Shown here: positions 1-7,869 of the stretch, one piece after another
Layout of the letters: every line of letters begins with the position of its first letter
Numbering within the stretch: the stretch's first letter is position 1
DNA from: JAQBZY01 sp038117205
Lineage (GTDB): Bacteria; Pseudomonadota; Alphaproteobacteria; Rhodospirillales; Casp-alpha2
NCBI GenBank assembly: GCA_038117205.1
Contig: JAYOFL010000006.1
Location: forward strand, 1 to 64,000
Length of the DNA: 64,000 bases
Direction: 5' to 3'
The notes under the pieces: generated by a model
Databases searched by the model: none
The model's input: only the letters and a program-made list of their open reading frames with translations
Told to the model about the DNA's origin: nothing
Program-made: the position numbers and the translations under genes

Positions 1-463
1 TGACCAATGTCCTGTTCGTATCGACGAATGGAAGCGTTTCGAGATATTTGATCGCGCCGTAAACATCGTCGACACGCTCCTTCTGCGTGACTTTCTCGAA
101 GTCATCACACGTTGTCGAATATCCACGCGGCTTGAAACTGTCAGGGGCGAGGGTCACGTAGCCCTGTTCGATAAACCACGGCTCCCAGCGGCGAATATTG
201 TCGAATAAGCCACCGCAGCCATGCAGAAAAATAATTGCCGGAAACGGGCCATCCCCTTCCGGTTTGTGGAAAGTGGCCTTTACTTGAGTGAACTCAAACT
301 CTTTGCCCGGATTTCGTATTTTCCAAAACTTGCTGACGAACTGGTCGCTTTGGAACTCGACAATATCGCCATCCTTTGGTGCGTCAGCGAGTGATGGACC
401 AGCCATAACAGTCATTGAAGCGAGGCTGCTAACAACCAAGAACGAAACTAACCGAGCAATCAT
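1..463 (-). CDS. dienelactone-hydrolase-like secreted alpha/beta hydrolase (partial, 3' end outside window)
   Basis: The gene runs off the left edge, so only about 154 N-terminal residues are visible. It starts at an ATG (461-463) and opens with a hydrophobic signal peptide ending near ...GPSLADA, so the product is probably periplasmic. Around residue 80 there is an FLHGCGG motif, the oxyanion-side glycine motif of dienelactone-hydrolase-type alpha/beta hydrolases. It is followed by RRWEPWFIEQGYV and later ERVDDVYGAIKYLE, both usual in that family. The nucleophile and the rest of the triad would lie outside the window. Base composition is visibly more AT-rich than the genes after 770, which hints at a different origin. 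The substrate cannot be told. Confidence 0.75.
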   Translation of the reverse strand, partial: MIARLVSFLVVSSLASMTVMAGPSLADAPKDGDIVEFQSDQFVSKFWKIRNPGKEFEFTQVKATFHKPEGDGPFPAIIFLHGCGGLFDNIRRWEPWFIEQGYVTLAPDSFKPRGYSTTCDDFEKVTQKERVDDVYGAIKYLETLPFVDTNRTLV

Positions 464-659
464 CCGATAATCCCCAATTTTATGTCCGCGTAATCCCAAA
501 AAAGTGCATCGGCATTCCAAGGGGAATGTCAGCAATGTATTATGAGTGGAAAAAATGCGTCTTCTGACTATATGTCTGCTGAAGCAAAAACGCAGACGAA
601 GCGACCAGCGCCTCTACCATAACACCCACACATCAGACAGTCTCGGGGAACGGCTATAC

Positions 660-772
660 TCAGCGGAAAAGTTTCTCCCCGAAAATCCGCTTGATGTCGA
701 TGTTGCTCTCGCTTCCGCGCTACGCCTTGTCGCCGCAGGAACCGCGATTCCGGTATTCCCGGCCGGCGTCAC
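660..772 (-). pseudogene. remnant of a second copy of the small secreted protein found at 2465-2818
   Basis: Read on the minus strand from about 772, one frame gives DAGREYRNRG..., closely matching DADREYQNRG in the C-terminal third of the protein at 2465-2818. The two stay aligned without gaps to their ends (RIFGEK here, RILGE there). In this copy the codon matching the conserved Trp of GYKPW is TAG (720-722), so it cannot be translated through. The N-terminal two thirds is missing, because the sequence runs into the end of the polyphosphate kinase gene. It looks like a truncated paralogue. The similarity is seen directly in both translation and DNA (for example 743-770 against 2540-2567). 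Confidence 0.5.
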
Positions 773-1740
773 CGTTTGCCGCCGACCGCCTTTTCAATCG
801 TGTCGGCGACCGTTTGCAGTATCTTGATGCGGGCGAAGTATTTGCTGTTCGCTTCGATCAGATGCCATGGCGCGTTTTCGGTCGACGTGCGGGCGACCAT
901 GTCGCAAACGGCCTCGGCGTAGTCGTCCCACTTCTCGCGATTGCGCCAGTCCTCTTCGGTCAGCTTGTGACGCTTGATCGACGACACCTCGCGCGCCTTG
1001 AACCGGGCTTCCTGTTCGTCCTTGGTGATCGCCAGCCAGAACTTGATGACGATGATGCCGTGCTGCGCCATCTGTTCCTCGAAGGCGTTGATCTCGCCAT
1101 AGGCCCGGTGCCAGTCGTTCTCGCTGCAAAACCCCTCGACCCGTTCGACGAGGACGCGCCCGTACCACGAGCGGTCGAAGATCGTCATCTGGCCGCGCTT
1201 CGGAACGTGGCGCCAGAAGCGCCAGAGATAGGGCTGCGCGCGTTCCTCGTCGGTCGGCGCGGCGACGGGCACGATCCTGTAATAGCGCGCGTCGAGGCTG
1301 CGCGTGATGCGGCGGATCGCGCCGCCCTTGCCGGCCGCGTCGTTTCCCTCGAACACCAGAACGACCGAGTGCTTGTGATATTTCTTCGAACGCGACAGCT
1401 CGCCGAGCCTGCGCTGCAGGGCATCGAACGCCTTGTTGTATTCGGCCTTCGTGAGCTGCTGTGACATGTCGAGGCGGTTGAGCACGGTCAGTCCGTCGGC
1501 CGGCGCCGGGTAGTGGGCGAGGGGCGTCGCCGGCTCGTCCCGGGGCGTGTCGCCGTTGTTGAGGCGTTCCGTCAGGGCGTCGACGAGCGTGCGCCCGACC
1601 ATGATATGCCGGTAGCGCGCGTCACCGCCTTCGATCACGACCCACGGCGCGTGCGCTTGGCTGGTGCGGCCGAGAACATGCTCGGAGGTCTTTCGGAACT
1701 TGTCGTAGAGACCGAACCTCTGCCAGTCCTGGTCCGTCAC
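769..1740 (-). CDS. C-terminal PPK2 domain that could be made separately after the amber codon
   Basis: This is the downstream half of the interrupted gene above, listed because it is a complete PPK2 domain of about 320 residues, close to the size of single-domain PPK2 enzymes. It holds the Walker A GNDAAGKGG, the lid-type motif PTDEERAQ and a Walker-B-like FDRSWYGR. A GTG at 1738-1740 could serve as start, only 30 nt after the stop. No convincing Shine-Dalgarno sequence is seen, so separate translation is a guess. Confidence 0.4.
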   Translation of the reverse strand: MTDQDWQRFGLYDKFRKTSEHVLGRTSQAHAPWVVIEGGDARYRHIMVGRTLVDALTERLNNGDTPRDEPATPLAHYPAPADGLTVLNRLDMSQQLTKAEYNKAFDALQRRLGELSRSKKYHKHSVVLVFEGNDAAGKGGAIRRITRSLDARYYRIVPVAAPTDEERAQPYLWRFWRHVPKRGQMTIFDRSWYGRVLVERVEGFCSENDWHRAYGEINAFEEQMAQHGIIVIKFWLAITKDEQEARFKAREVSSIKRHKLTEEDWRNREKWDDYAEAVCDMVARTSTENAPWHLIEANSKYFARIKILQTVADTIEKAVGGKR

Positions 1741-2265
1741 CTGCCACGCGTGATCCGGATCCTTGGAGAGCTACTTCAGGCGGCGGCGCTGCCGGTCCTT
1801 CGAGAGGTGGAACCAGAACTTGACGATCAGCGCGCCCTCGTCGGCCAGCATGCGCTCGAATTCGCAGATATCCTTGACGGCATCCTCGAGCTCCGCCCGC
1901 GACGCGTCGCCGTTGACCCGGGCGATGATCGGCTCGGTGTACCACGACCCGAAAAAGATGCCGATCGTCCCCTTGGGCGGCAAGGCGCGCCAGAACCGCC
2001 ACATCGGCGGGCGCTCGCGTTCCGCGTCGGTCGGCGGCGGCATGGCGTTGGTGACGATCGTCCTTGGGTCCATCCATTCGTTGAGCAGGTTGACGGTTTC
2101 GCCCTTGCCCGCACCGTCGACACCGCCGACGACCAGGATGACCGGAAAATCGCGCCGCCCGGCGAGGTCGAACTGGAGGTTGAGCAGGGTTTCGCGGAGG
2201 AGCGGTTCCTCGCGCTTGTAGTCGACCTTCGAAATCTTGTGTCCCAACTCGGCGGCTTCAAACAT
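769..2265 (-). pseudogene. pap: polyphosphate:AMP phosphotransferase (two-domain PPK2, Pap) interrupted by an in-frame amber codon
   Basis: The product would phosphorylate AMP to ADP with polyphosphate. The sequence encodes the usual two tandem PPK2 domains of about 500 residues. The N-terminal domain has the Walker-A-like GGVDGAGKGE and PPTDAERERPPMWRFW. The C-terminal domain has FEGNDAAGKGG, PTDEERAQPYLWRFW and FDRSWYGRVLVERVEG. A TAG at 1771-1773 lies in the linker, in the same frame as both halves, with fully sensible linker sequence after it (LSKDPDHAWQVTDQDW). One base change would restore the gene. Either it is a recent pseudogene, the two halves are made separately (GTG restart at 1740), or the base is a sequencing error. 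Confidence 0.8.
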
Positions 2266-2464
2266 ATCGGGAACCCGCCTTCAGGTCCGGACCGGTGGAG
2301 CACAGGATTCTTGAGGCATCGATACTCCTCTCCCCCGGCCCGCCTTGCCGAACCGGGCATCGGCATATCCAAGTCGCAGGAGACCACAAAGCGGTCGGCC
2401 CGGAAATGATTCACGTCAAAAAGACGACGTGTCAGGTCCCGCAAACAATGCGTCCGCCGAGTGC

Positions 2465-2818
2465 CTACTCGCCGAGAATACGCTCCACGCCCGCCGCGCC
2501 CTCGTTGCCGCACCACGGCTTGTAGCCGCCGAGACCTCGGTTCTGGTATTCCCGGTCGGCGTCGGCCATGGCGCCGACGCGGATTTTCCGGAGCGCCTCC
2601 GGCGGCAGATCGGACGCCGCTTCGAGCGCCTTCCGTTTGGCCCAGAAGGCGTCGTGCAGCTTCTTGCCGACGAGGCCGCAGAACTGCGCCACCTCGAAAT
2701 CGTAGTTGAGCCGGTAATAGGGCCCACGGTCGGGATTGTCCGACGCGAACGCCGGCGCCGCCGTCAGCAGCAGGATCGCGACGGCGCCCGCCCGCTCAGC
2801 CGCGCGAGAAGAACTCAC
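2465..2818 (-). CDS. small secreted protein of unknown function
   Basis: A 117-residue protein starting at a GTG (2816-2818). Residues 1-25 form a signal peptide (AVAILLLTAAPAFA, cut before SDN), leaving about 92 residues for the periplasm. The mature part has two Cys residues (FCGLVGKK and PWCGNEG) that could form a disulphide. I do not recognise the family. A truncated paralogue lies at 660-772, on the far side of the polyphosphate kinase gene. The start overlaps the open frame that continues past the stop of the next upstream gene (2796-3167), so the two may have been coupled. Confidence 0.6.
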   Translation of the reverse strand: MSSSRAAERAGAVAILLLTAAPAFASDNPDRGPYYRLNYDFEVAQFCGLVGKKLHDAFWAKRKALEAASDLPPEALRKIRVGAMADADREYQNRGLGGYKPWCGNEGAAGVERILGE

Positions 2819-2882
2819 CGATGATTTCTTCCTTGGTGTCGAGCGAGACGTCCGCCACCTCTTTCTTGGCGCCGAGCTGCAC

Positions 2883-3167
2883 TCACTGGATTTTCCAGAA
2901 GAGCTCGGTCTCGTGGCGCAGGATGCCGATGAAGGGTTCGTAGAAGCTGATGTCGAAGTACGCCGTGACGTTGTCGCCGCCGGCGTCCGCCACCGGCAGC
3001 TCCGCCGTCTGCTCCGGCAGGTAGGCCTTGAAGACGGCGGTGCCGAGCATCGTGCCGCCGGTCTTCTCGTAAAGCCTGACGATGATCTGCGGGTGCGGCG
3101 CCGGGCCGGTCCGCTTGTTCAGGACCTGCACCGCGTAACGGCCGATCTTGTAGACGCTGGATGGCAT
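2883..3167 (-). CDS. small protein of unknown function, probably truncated by an in-frame TGA
   Basis: It encodes 94 residues from an ATG at 3165-3167 and begins MPSSVYKIGRYAVQV. It looks like a compact beta-rich domain with no signal peptide or membrane segment, and I do not recognise it. The TGA at 2883-2885 is followed in the same frame by 28 more protein-like codons (VQLGAKKEVADVSLDTKE...) ending at a TGA at 2796-2798. The natural protein is therefore probably about 123 residues, and a Trp or Arg codon has become a stop. It lies 27 bp downstream of the polyamine permease gene on the same strand, so it may be the last gene of that operon. Confidence 0.55.
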   Translation of the reverse strand: MPSSVYKIGRYAVQVLNKRTGPAPHPQIIVRLYEKTGGTMLGTAVFKAYLPEQTAELPVADAGGDNVTAYFDISFYEPFIGILRHETELFWKIQ

Positions 3168-3194
3168 GGCCTCCTCCCCGGCTCGGTCTTGAAA

Positions 3195-4094
3195 TCAGGC
3201 GGCCGCGCCCGCGGCGGCGGCCGCGGCGGCGGTGTCCTTCATCCGCTTCATGGCGGCGCGCTTCTTGGACGCCTCGACGATGGCTTCCTCGCGGCGCTTC
3301 TTGATCTCGTAGACGACGGCGCCGCAGAGCGTGAGGCCCATGATGACGACGGCGAGCGCCGAGATCGACGGGTTGACGCCGAACCGCGCCAGGCCGGCGA
3401 GCTCAGTCGTCAGGGTGCCGCGCGCCACCATCGTGAAGACGGTGGTGTTGTAGTTCTCGAAACTGGTCAGGAACGCCAGCACGACGGACGACAGGATGGC
3501 CGGCCGCAGGAACGGGATGAGGATCTTCCAGAACACCTGCACGTGCGTCGCGCCGAGATCGAGGGCCGCTTCCTCCTGCGTCTTGTCGAAGCGTTGCAGC
3601 CGGGCGATGAACACCAGCATGCAATAGGCGGATATGAAGGTCGACTGGCCGACGACGGTCAGGAAAAATGGATTGTTGGTGGTTTCGTAGTCGAGCCCGA
3701 CGACGGTGCCGAAGCGTTCCCAGAATATCACCGTCGAAATGCCGAGGATGACGCCCGGCACCAGCACCGGCGAGACGACGATGGTATAATAGACCGGCCG
3801 CACGCGTTCCGATATCTGCATCAGCATGATCGCGCCGGCGAGCCCGCACGGCACGGAAAGCGCGACGACGCCGGCACCGATCCAGAGCGAGTTGATCAGG
3901 CCGGCCATCAGGCGGTCGTTCTTGGCGAGCTCGCCGAACCAGCCGAGCGTCGTCCCTTCCCACGGCGTGATGGTCGGATAGGTCGACGTGTTGAAAGCCG
4001 ACGCCGACATGATGATCAGCGGGCCGAACAGATACAGGAAGAAGAGGAGGATGTACCCCTTCAATACCCAGCCGCGGAGTTGATCTGCTGTCAT
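3195..4094 (-). CDS. polyamine-type ABC transporter permease (PotC-like)
   Basis: Inner-membrane permease of 299 residues from the ATG at 4092-4094, which overlaps the stop of the preceding permease gene (ATGA), so the pair is translationally coupled. It has about six transmembrane helices. The EAA coupling loop EEAALDLGATHVQVFWKILI marks it as a binding-protein-dependent permease, and its gene partners place it in the spermidine/putrescine class. The C-terminus is a charged, Ala-rich tail (KKRAAMKRMKD followed by an alanine run), longer than usual and probably disordered in the cytoplasm. The operon order SBP, ATPase, PotB-like, PotC-like supports the role; the true substrate is unknown. Confidence 0.9.
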   Translation of the reverse strand: MTADQLRGWVLKGYILLFFLYLFGPLIIMSASAFNTSTYPTITPWEGTTLGWFGELAKNDRLMAGLINSLWIGAGVVALSVPCGLAGAIMLMQISERVRPVYYTIVVSPVLVPGVILGISTVIFWERFGTVVGLDYETTNNPFFLTVVGQSTFISAYCMLVFIARLQRFDKTQEEAALDLGATHVQVFWKILIPFLRPAILSSVVLAFLTSFENYNTTVFTMVARGTLTTELAGLARFGVNPSISALAVVIMGLTLCGAVVYEIKKRREEAIVEASKKRAAMKRMKDTAAAAAAAGAAA

Positions 4095-5455
4095 CTCTTT
4101 GCGATGTCCCCGAGTCCGACCTTGAAGACACGCATCATGATTCTGACGAACACGATGCAGGCGATCAGCAGCACAAAGGCGTAGGCCGAGCCTTGCGGCC
4201 AGTTTCCGCCAGTGTTGTACCACTGGTAGATGATCTGCGTGAACCAGAGCGAGCTCGGTCCGCCGAGAATATTGGGCGCCGCCAGCGCGCCGGCCGACAG
4301 CATGAACACCATGGTGCAGCCGGACGCGATGCCGGGCTTGGCGTGCGGCATGACGATCCGCATGTGGATCCTGGTCCACGACGCGCCCATGTCGCGGGCG
4401 GCCTCGATCTGGTTGTGATCCAGGCTCTCGATGGCGTTGTAGAGCGGGAAGATCATCAACAGGATATAGGCGTAGGTGAGGCCGGTATAGAGCGCCACGT
4501 CGGCGCCCAGGAAATCGAACGGCTGATCCGTGATGCCGATCCCCATCAATACGCTGTTGATGAGCCCCCGGTCGGCGAAGATCAGCTTGAAGGCGAAGGC
4601 GCGGAGGATCTCGTTCACCCAGAACGGCAGCAGCAGGCACAGGAACAGCAATCGCTGGCCCCGGCCGCGCACGGTCTGCGCCATGAAGAAGGCGAGGGGA
4701 TAGCACATGGCGAAGTTGATGAGGGTGACGACGACGCTGGCCAGGATCGTCTTGATGAAGACGTAGAGGTGCAGCTTGTTGAAGAGATCGGCGCTGCTGG
4801 ACGGGCCGAACAGCAGGTACTTGTAGTTCTTGAGGGTGTAGACGTCGTTCGGGCCGCCGATCTGCGACGGCGTCAGGTTGTTGCGGAACGAGAAGTCGAG
4901 CATGTAGAGCTGCGGCAGCACGATCATGAAGACGATCCAGCCGAGCGTGAACGCCAGCAGATAGGCCGAGATCACGACGCCGTTCTTCTGCACGAAGCGG
5001 ATGGCGTTCAAATTCGCCGTCCATTTGCCGGCCTCGCGCTGCACGAACGGCGCGATCACCAGCGCGGCGACGATGGCGATGAAGATTTCCCAGAACCCGA
5101 TGCCGCCGTCCATGGGCGCGGCCTGCGCCGCCGGATCGGTGATGACCAGCTTCAATTCGTGCTGGCCCGGCGGCAACTGCGGCAGCTTGTCCGGGTTGGT
5201 AATGGTGATGTTGAGTTGCGAACCGCCGGCGTTGGGCAGCGACGGCGCCGGGGCGGGGGGCGCGCTCGAACCCGGCAACGACGGCGACGGCAGACCCGGT
5301 GAAGGAAGGCCCGGTGACGGCAAGCTGGGCGACGGCAGCGACGGCGAGGCCGGGCTCGCCTGACTCGGGGACGGCAAACTCGGTGACACCTGCAACTGCG
5401 CCAGCGTCATCGAGACCGAGGTGGCCTGGACGGACGGGGCGGGCCCATCACTCAT
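4091..5455 (-). CDS. polyamine-type ABC transporter permease (PotB-like) with long Pro/Ser-rich N-terminus
   Basis: Permease of 454 residues; PotB-like proteins are usually near 300. The core from about residue 155 carries the normal helices and the coupling loop EAARDMGASWTRIHMRIVMP. Before it lies an unusual extension. Residues 24-62 are tandem SLPSP/GLPSP units, residues 63-78 are Pro/Ala-rich, 80-108 look like a short beta domain (LNITITNPDKLPQLPPG...ELKLVITDP), and 120-138 is an extra hydrophobic segment (FIAIVAALVIAPFV). The start ATG overlaps the end of the ATPase gene by 8 bp, and no better internal start with a Shine-Dalgarno sequence stands out, so the extension is probably translated. 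Confidence 0.87.
   Translation of the reverse strand: MSDGPAPSVQATSVSMTLAQLQVSPSLPSPSQASPASPSLPSPSLPSPGLPSPGLPSPSLPGSSAPPAPAPSLPNAGGSQLNITITNPDKLPQLPPGQHELKLVITDPAAQAAPMDGGIGFWEIFIAIVAALVIAPFVQREAGKWTANLNAIRFVQKNGVVISAYLLAFTLGWIVFMIVLPQLYMLDFSFRNNLTPSQIGGPNDVYTLKNYKYLLFGPSSSADLFNKLHLYVFIKTILASVVVTLINFAMCYPLAFFMAQTVRGRGQRLLFLCLLLPFWVNEILRAFAFKLIFADRGLINSVLMGIGITDQPFDFLGADVALYTGLTYAYILLMIFPLYNAIESLDHNQIEAARDMGASWTRIHMRIVMPHAKPGIASGCTMVFMLSAGALAAPNILGGPSSLWFTQIIYQWYNTGGNWPQGSAYAFVLLIACIVFVRIMMRVFKVGLGDIAKR
5270..5386 (-). repeat. tandem SLPSP/GLPSP-coding repeats in the PotB-like gene
   Basis: About seven imperfect 15-bp units encode penta-peptides of the form S/G-L-P-S-P at residues 24-62 of the permease. 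The units differ by synonymous and single-base changes, so this is an expanded simple coding repeat that could vary in copy number between strains. Confidence 0.7.
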
Positions 5456-6554
5456 CGGCGGTTTCCCCGAACGGCAGCGCGACGGCCTGACGGGCGTCGA
5501 AACTCACGCCGAGCTTCTGGCCCGGCCGGGTGCGCCGCACGGTGGAATCGTTGACGCTCGCCATCTTGATCGGCCGGTCGTCGTTCTCGCCGCGCAGGAA
5601 CACGTGCACGAAGCTGCCCTCGAATTCCTCCTTGAGGGCGTCGGTCTCAAAAGACGTCCCATCCCTTTGGCCGTCGCCGCCGCCGTCGCCATTGGCCTGA
5701 CGAAGCGCCTCCGGCCTGATGAACAGGAAGGCGTCGTCGCCCTCCGAGAGGCCGCGGTTGTTGACGCCCCGGAGCGGGCCGAAGGCGGTGTCGATCAGCG
5801 CGAACTCGCCGTCGGTGCGCGACACCTTGCCGCGGAACGCGTTGTTCTCGCCGACGAAGGACGCGACGAAGGCGGTCGCCGGGTTGTTGTAGATTTCCGT
5901 GCCGTTGCCGACCTGCTGCACGATACCGGCGCTCATGACGGCGATGCGGTCCGACATGGTCAGCGCCTCGCCCTGGTCGTGCGTGATGTAGATGAAGGTG
6001 ATGCCGACGCGCTGCTGGATCGAGCGGAGCTCGGTCCGCATGTGCTGGCGGAGCTTTAAATCCAGCGCCGACAGCGGCTCGTCCAAGAGCAGCACTTCCG
6101 GCTCGACGGCGAGCGCGCGGGCGATGGCGACGCGCTGGCGCTGGCCGCCGGAAAGCTCCGACACCATCTTGTCGCCCTGGCCCGGCAGGGCGATCAGGTT
6201 CAAGAGCTCCTCGGCGCGGCGGCGGCGCTCGTTGTATTTGACGCCCCGCACCTCAAGCCCGAAGGCGATGTTGTCGGCGACGCTCATCAGGGGGAAGAGC
6301 GCCAGGTTCTGGAAGATCAGCGCCGTCGGCCGGTTGTTCGGGCCGGTGCCGCGCATGTCCTTGCCGCCGATCCGGACCTGTCCCTCGGTCGGGTCGTTGA
6401 AACCGGATACGGCGCGGAGAATCGTCGTCTTGCCGCAGCCGGACGGCCCCAGGAAGCTGAAGAATTCACCCGACTCGATGGTCAGGTTGCAGTTGTCGAC
6501 GGCGACGAAGTCGCCGAAGCGGATCGTGATGTGGTCGAGTTCGACGCTGCTCAT
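5448..6554 (-). CDS. polyamine-type ABC transporter ATP-binding protein (PotA-like)
   Basis: Cytoplasmic ATPase of 368 residues that powers the importer. Seen directly: Walker A GPSGCGKTT at 36-44, signature LSGGQRQ at 134-140, Walker B VLLLDEP at 154-160 and the switch histidine in ITHDQGEA near 192. After residue 240 comes a TOBE-type regulatory domain typical of the PotA/MalK group, with a Gly/Asp-rich insert near 296-305. It overlaps the downstream permease gene by 8 bp and follows the binding-protein gene after a 157-bp gap that contains a hairpin. Confidence 0.93.
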   Translation of the reverse strand: MSSVELDHITIRFGDFVAVDNCNLTIESGEFFSFLGPSGCGKTTILRAVSGFNDPTEGQVRIGGKDMRGTGPNNRPTALIFQNLALFPLMSVADNIAFGLEVRGVKYNERRRRAEELLNLIALPGQGDKMVSELSGGQRQRVAIARALAVEPEVLLLDEPLSALDLKLRQHMRTELRSIQQRVGITFIYITHDQGEALTMSDRIAVMSAGIVQQVGNGTEIYNNPATAFVASFVGENNAFRGKVSRTDGEFALIDTAFGPLRGVNNRGLSEGDDAFLFIRPEALRQANGDGGGDGQRDGTSFETDALKEEFEGSFVHVFLRGENDDRPIKMASVNDSTVRRTRPGQKLGVSFDARQAVALPFGETADE

Positions 6555-6579
6555 GCGACTGCCCCCTGTCCTTACGGAT

Positions 6580-6598
6580 CGCGATCCTTCGGATCGCG
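6580..6598 (-). other. intercistronic hairpin between binding-protein and ATPase genes
   Basis: An 8-bp perfect stem (6580-6587 with 6591-6598) with a three-base loop lies in the 157-bp gap between the substrate-binding protein and ATPase genes. There is no U-tract. Such stems often protect the abundant binding-protein mRNA or reduce read-through; that role here is inferred. Confidence 0.35.
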
Positions 6599-6711
6599 TC
6601 GCAGCGGCGTCGGGTATTTCTCGCGCTACCCGTTCACCCGCATCGGAAACCGCGCTGGCGGCGGCGGCCCGTCGTCAAGGCCGCCGCCGTCGCGTAGCGG
6701 TCGTATGCCGG

Positions 6712-7869
6712 TCAGGCGGCGACGAACTTGTCGCGGTACTCGGCGCGGATCGATGCGTACCAGGACGGCTCGTCCGGCCACCACCACAGCTTGGAAAGCG
6801 CATCACCCGGATAGGCGAGGTTGAAGGCCTTCTTGGACTTTTCGTCCAGCTTGTCGGCGTAGCCCTTCACGGTGCCGTTGTAGCCGGTCTTGATCGCCGA
6901 GTCGGCCGCCGCGGCGACCGTGTAGATCTCGTTGACCAACTTGTAGGTCTCTTCGATGTTCTTGGCGCCGATCGGCATCGAGAGGCCGTCCAGCCACGCG
7001 AACGCGCCTTCCTTCGGCGCCATGTACTGGACCGGCTTGCCTTCCTTGTAGAGCTCGATCGCCGGGCCGTCCCAGGTCTGGCCGAGGACGCAGCCGTTCT
7101 GCATGAAGCCGACCTTCTGGGTGTCGTGGTCGTTCCAGAACTGCTTCACCCACGGCTTGTGCTCGACGGCGAACTTGGTGATCTGTTCCCAGATCTTGCG
7201 CATGCTCGCCTCGTCCTTGTAGGCCTCGACGAACGGCGGCAGTTTGCCGGCGCCCTCGAGGTAGCGGCCGATGCCGGCCATCATCGAGTGCGGACGGCCC
7301 TGGATCTTGCCCTTCATTTCAGGCAGCCAGAGATCGCCGAGCGACAGCTTGCCGTATTCGGTCTTCCAGAGGTCCGTGCGCCAGGACATGGCTTCGGTGC
7401 CCCAGATGTGCGGCAGGTGGTGCTGCCCCTTGCCCCAGCTCCAGGCTTCCGACGCCTTGACGAACGCCGGCTCGACGTTCTTCAGGTTCGGCACCTTCTT
7501 GAGGTCCCACGGCTGCAACAGGCCGAGGTCGATCCACTGGCCCTTGCGGTTGAGGGTCGGGGTCACGAGGTCGAAGCCGCGGCCCTTGGACGCCTTCATC
7601 TTGTTGAGGAGTTCCTCGTTGGAGCCGAGCGGCGTCACGTTGACCTTGATGCCGGTCTTCTTCTGGAAGCCCTTAAGGAAGTCGTCGGTGAGATAGTTGG
7701 TCCAGACGATGGCGTTGATTTCACCGGCGGCGAACGCGTCGCGGATCACGAACGGGCCGACGGCGGCGACGGTCGCGACGGCGGCGGCGCCCTTCAGCGC
7801 CGTGCGGCGATTGAACGCCTTCGCGGCGCGCGCCGTGACGGCGGCGGATTTCTTAACATTAGACGACAT
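6712..7869 (-). CDS. polyamine-type ABC transporter substrate-binding protein (PotD-like), Tat-exported
   Basis: Periplasmic binding protein of 385 residues. The N-terminus has a twin-arginine signal (FNRRTALKG, residues 19-27, then a hydrophobic stretch and cleavage after about AFA, residue 47), so it is exported folded. The mature part starts INAIVWTNYLTDDFLKGF, as in the PotD/PotF group, and has the WGTEAMSWRTDLW segment of the ligand cleft. It is the first gene of an SBP-ATPase-permease-permease operon and faces mmsA across a 363-bp divergent region. Spermidine, putrescine or a related amine is likely from family knowledge, but the specificity is not proven. Confidence 0.9.
   Translation of the reverse strand: MSSNVKKSAAVTARAAKAFNRRTALKGAAAVATVAAVGPFVIRDAFAAGEINAIVWTNYLTDDFLKGFQKKTGIKVNVTPLGSNEELLNKMKASKGRGFDLVTPTLNRKGQWIDLGLLQPWDLKKVPNLKNVEPAFVKASEAWSWGKGQHHLPHIWGTEAMSWRTDLWKTEYGKLSLGDLWLPEMKGKIQGRPHSMMAGIGRYLEGAGKLPPFVEAYKDEASMRKIWEQITKFAVEHKPWVKQFWNDHDTQKVGFMQNGCVLGQTWDGPAIELYKEGKPVQYMAPKEGAFAWLDGLSMPIGAKNIEETYKLVNEIYTVAAAADSAIKTGYNGTVKGYADKLDEKSKKAFNLAYPGDALSKLWWWPDEPSWYASIRAEYRDKFVAA

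Noticed and set aside
691..1464. Long plus-strand open frames opposite the polyphosphate kinase gene
   Set aside because: They are antisense shadows of a GC-rich gene: compositionally odd (Arg/Asp/Leu-rich), with no recognisable motif or ribosome site.
2736..4184. A 482-codon plus-strand open frame opposite the permease genes
   Set aside because: The opposite strand encodes a clear permease with the EAA loop. The plus-strand translation is charged, low-complexity and lacks any family motif.
3195..5024. One 609-codon minus-strand frame that could look like a permease fusion
   Set aside because: Only the part after the ATG at 4094 is protein-like. The upstream part is an out-of-frame shadow of the PotB-like gene, whose stop overlaps that ATG.
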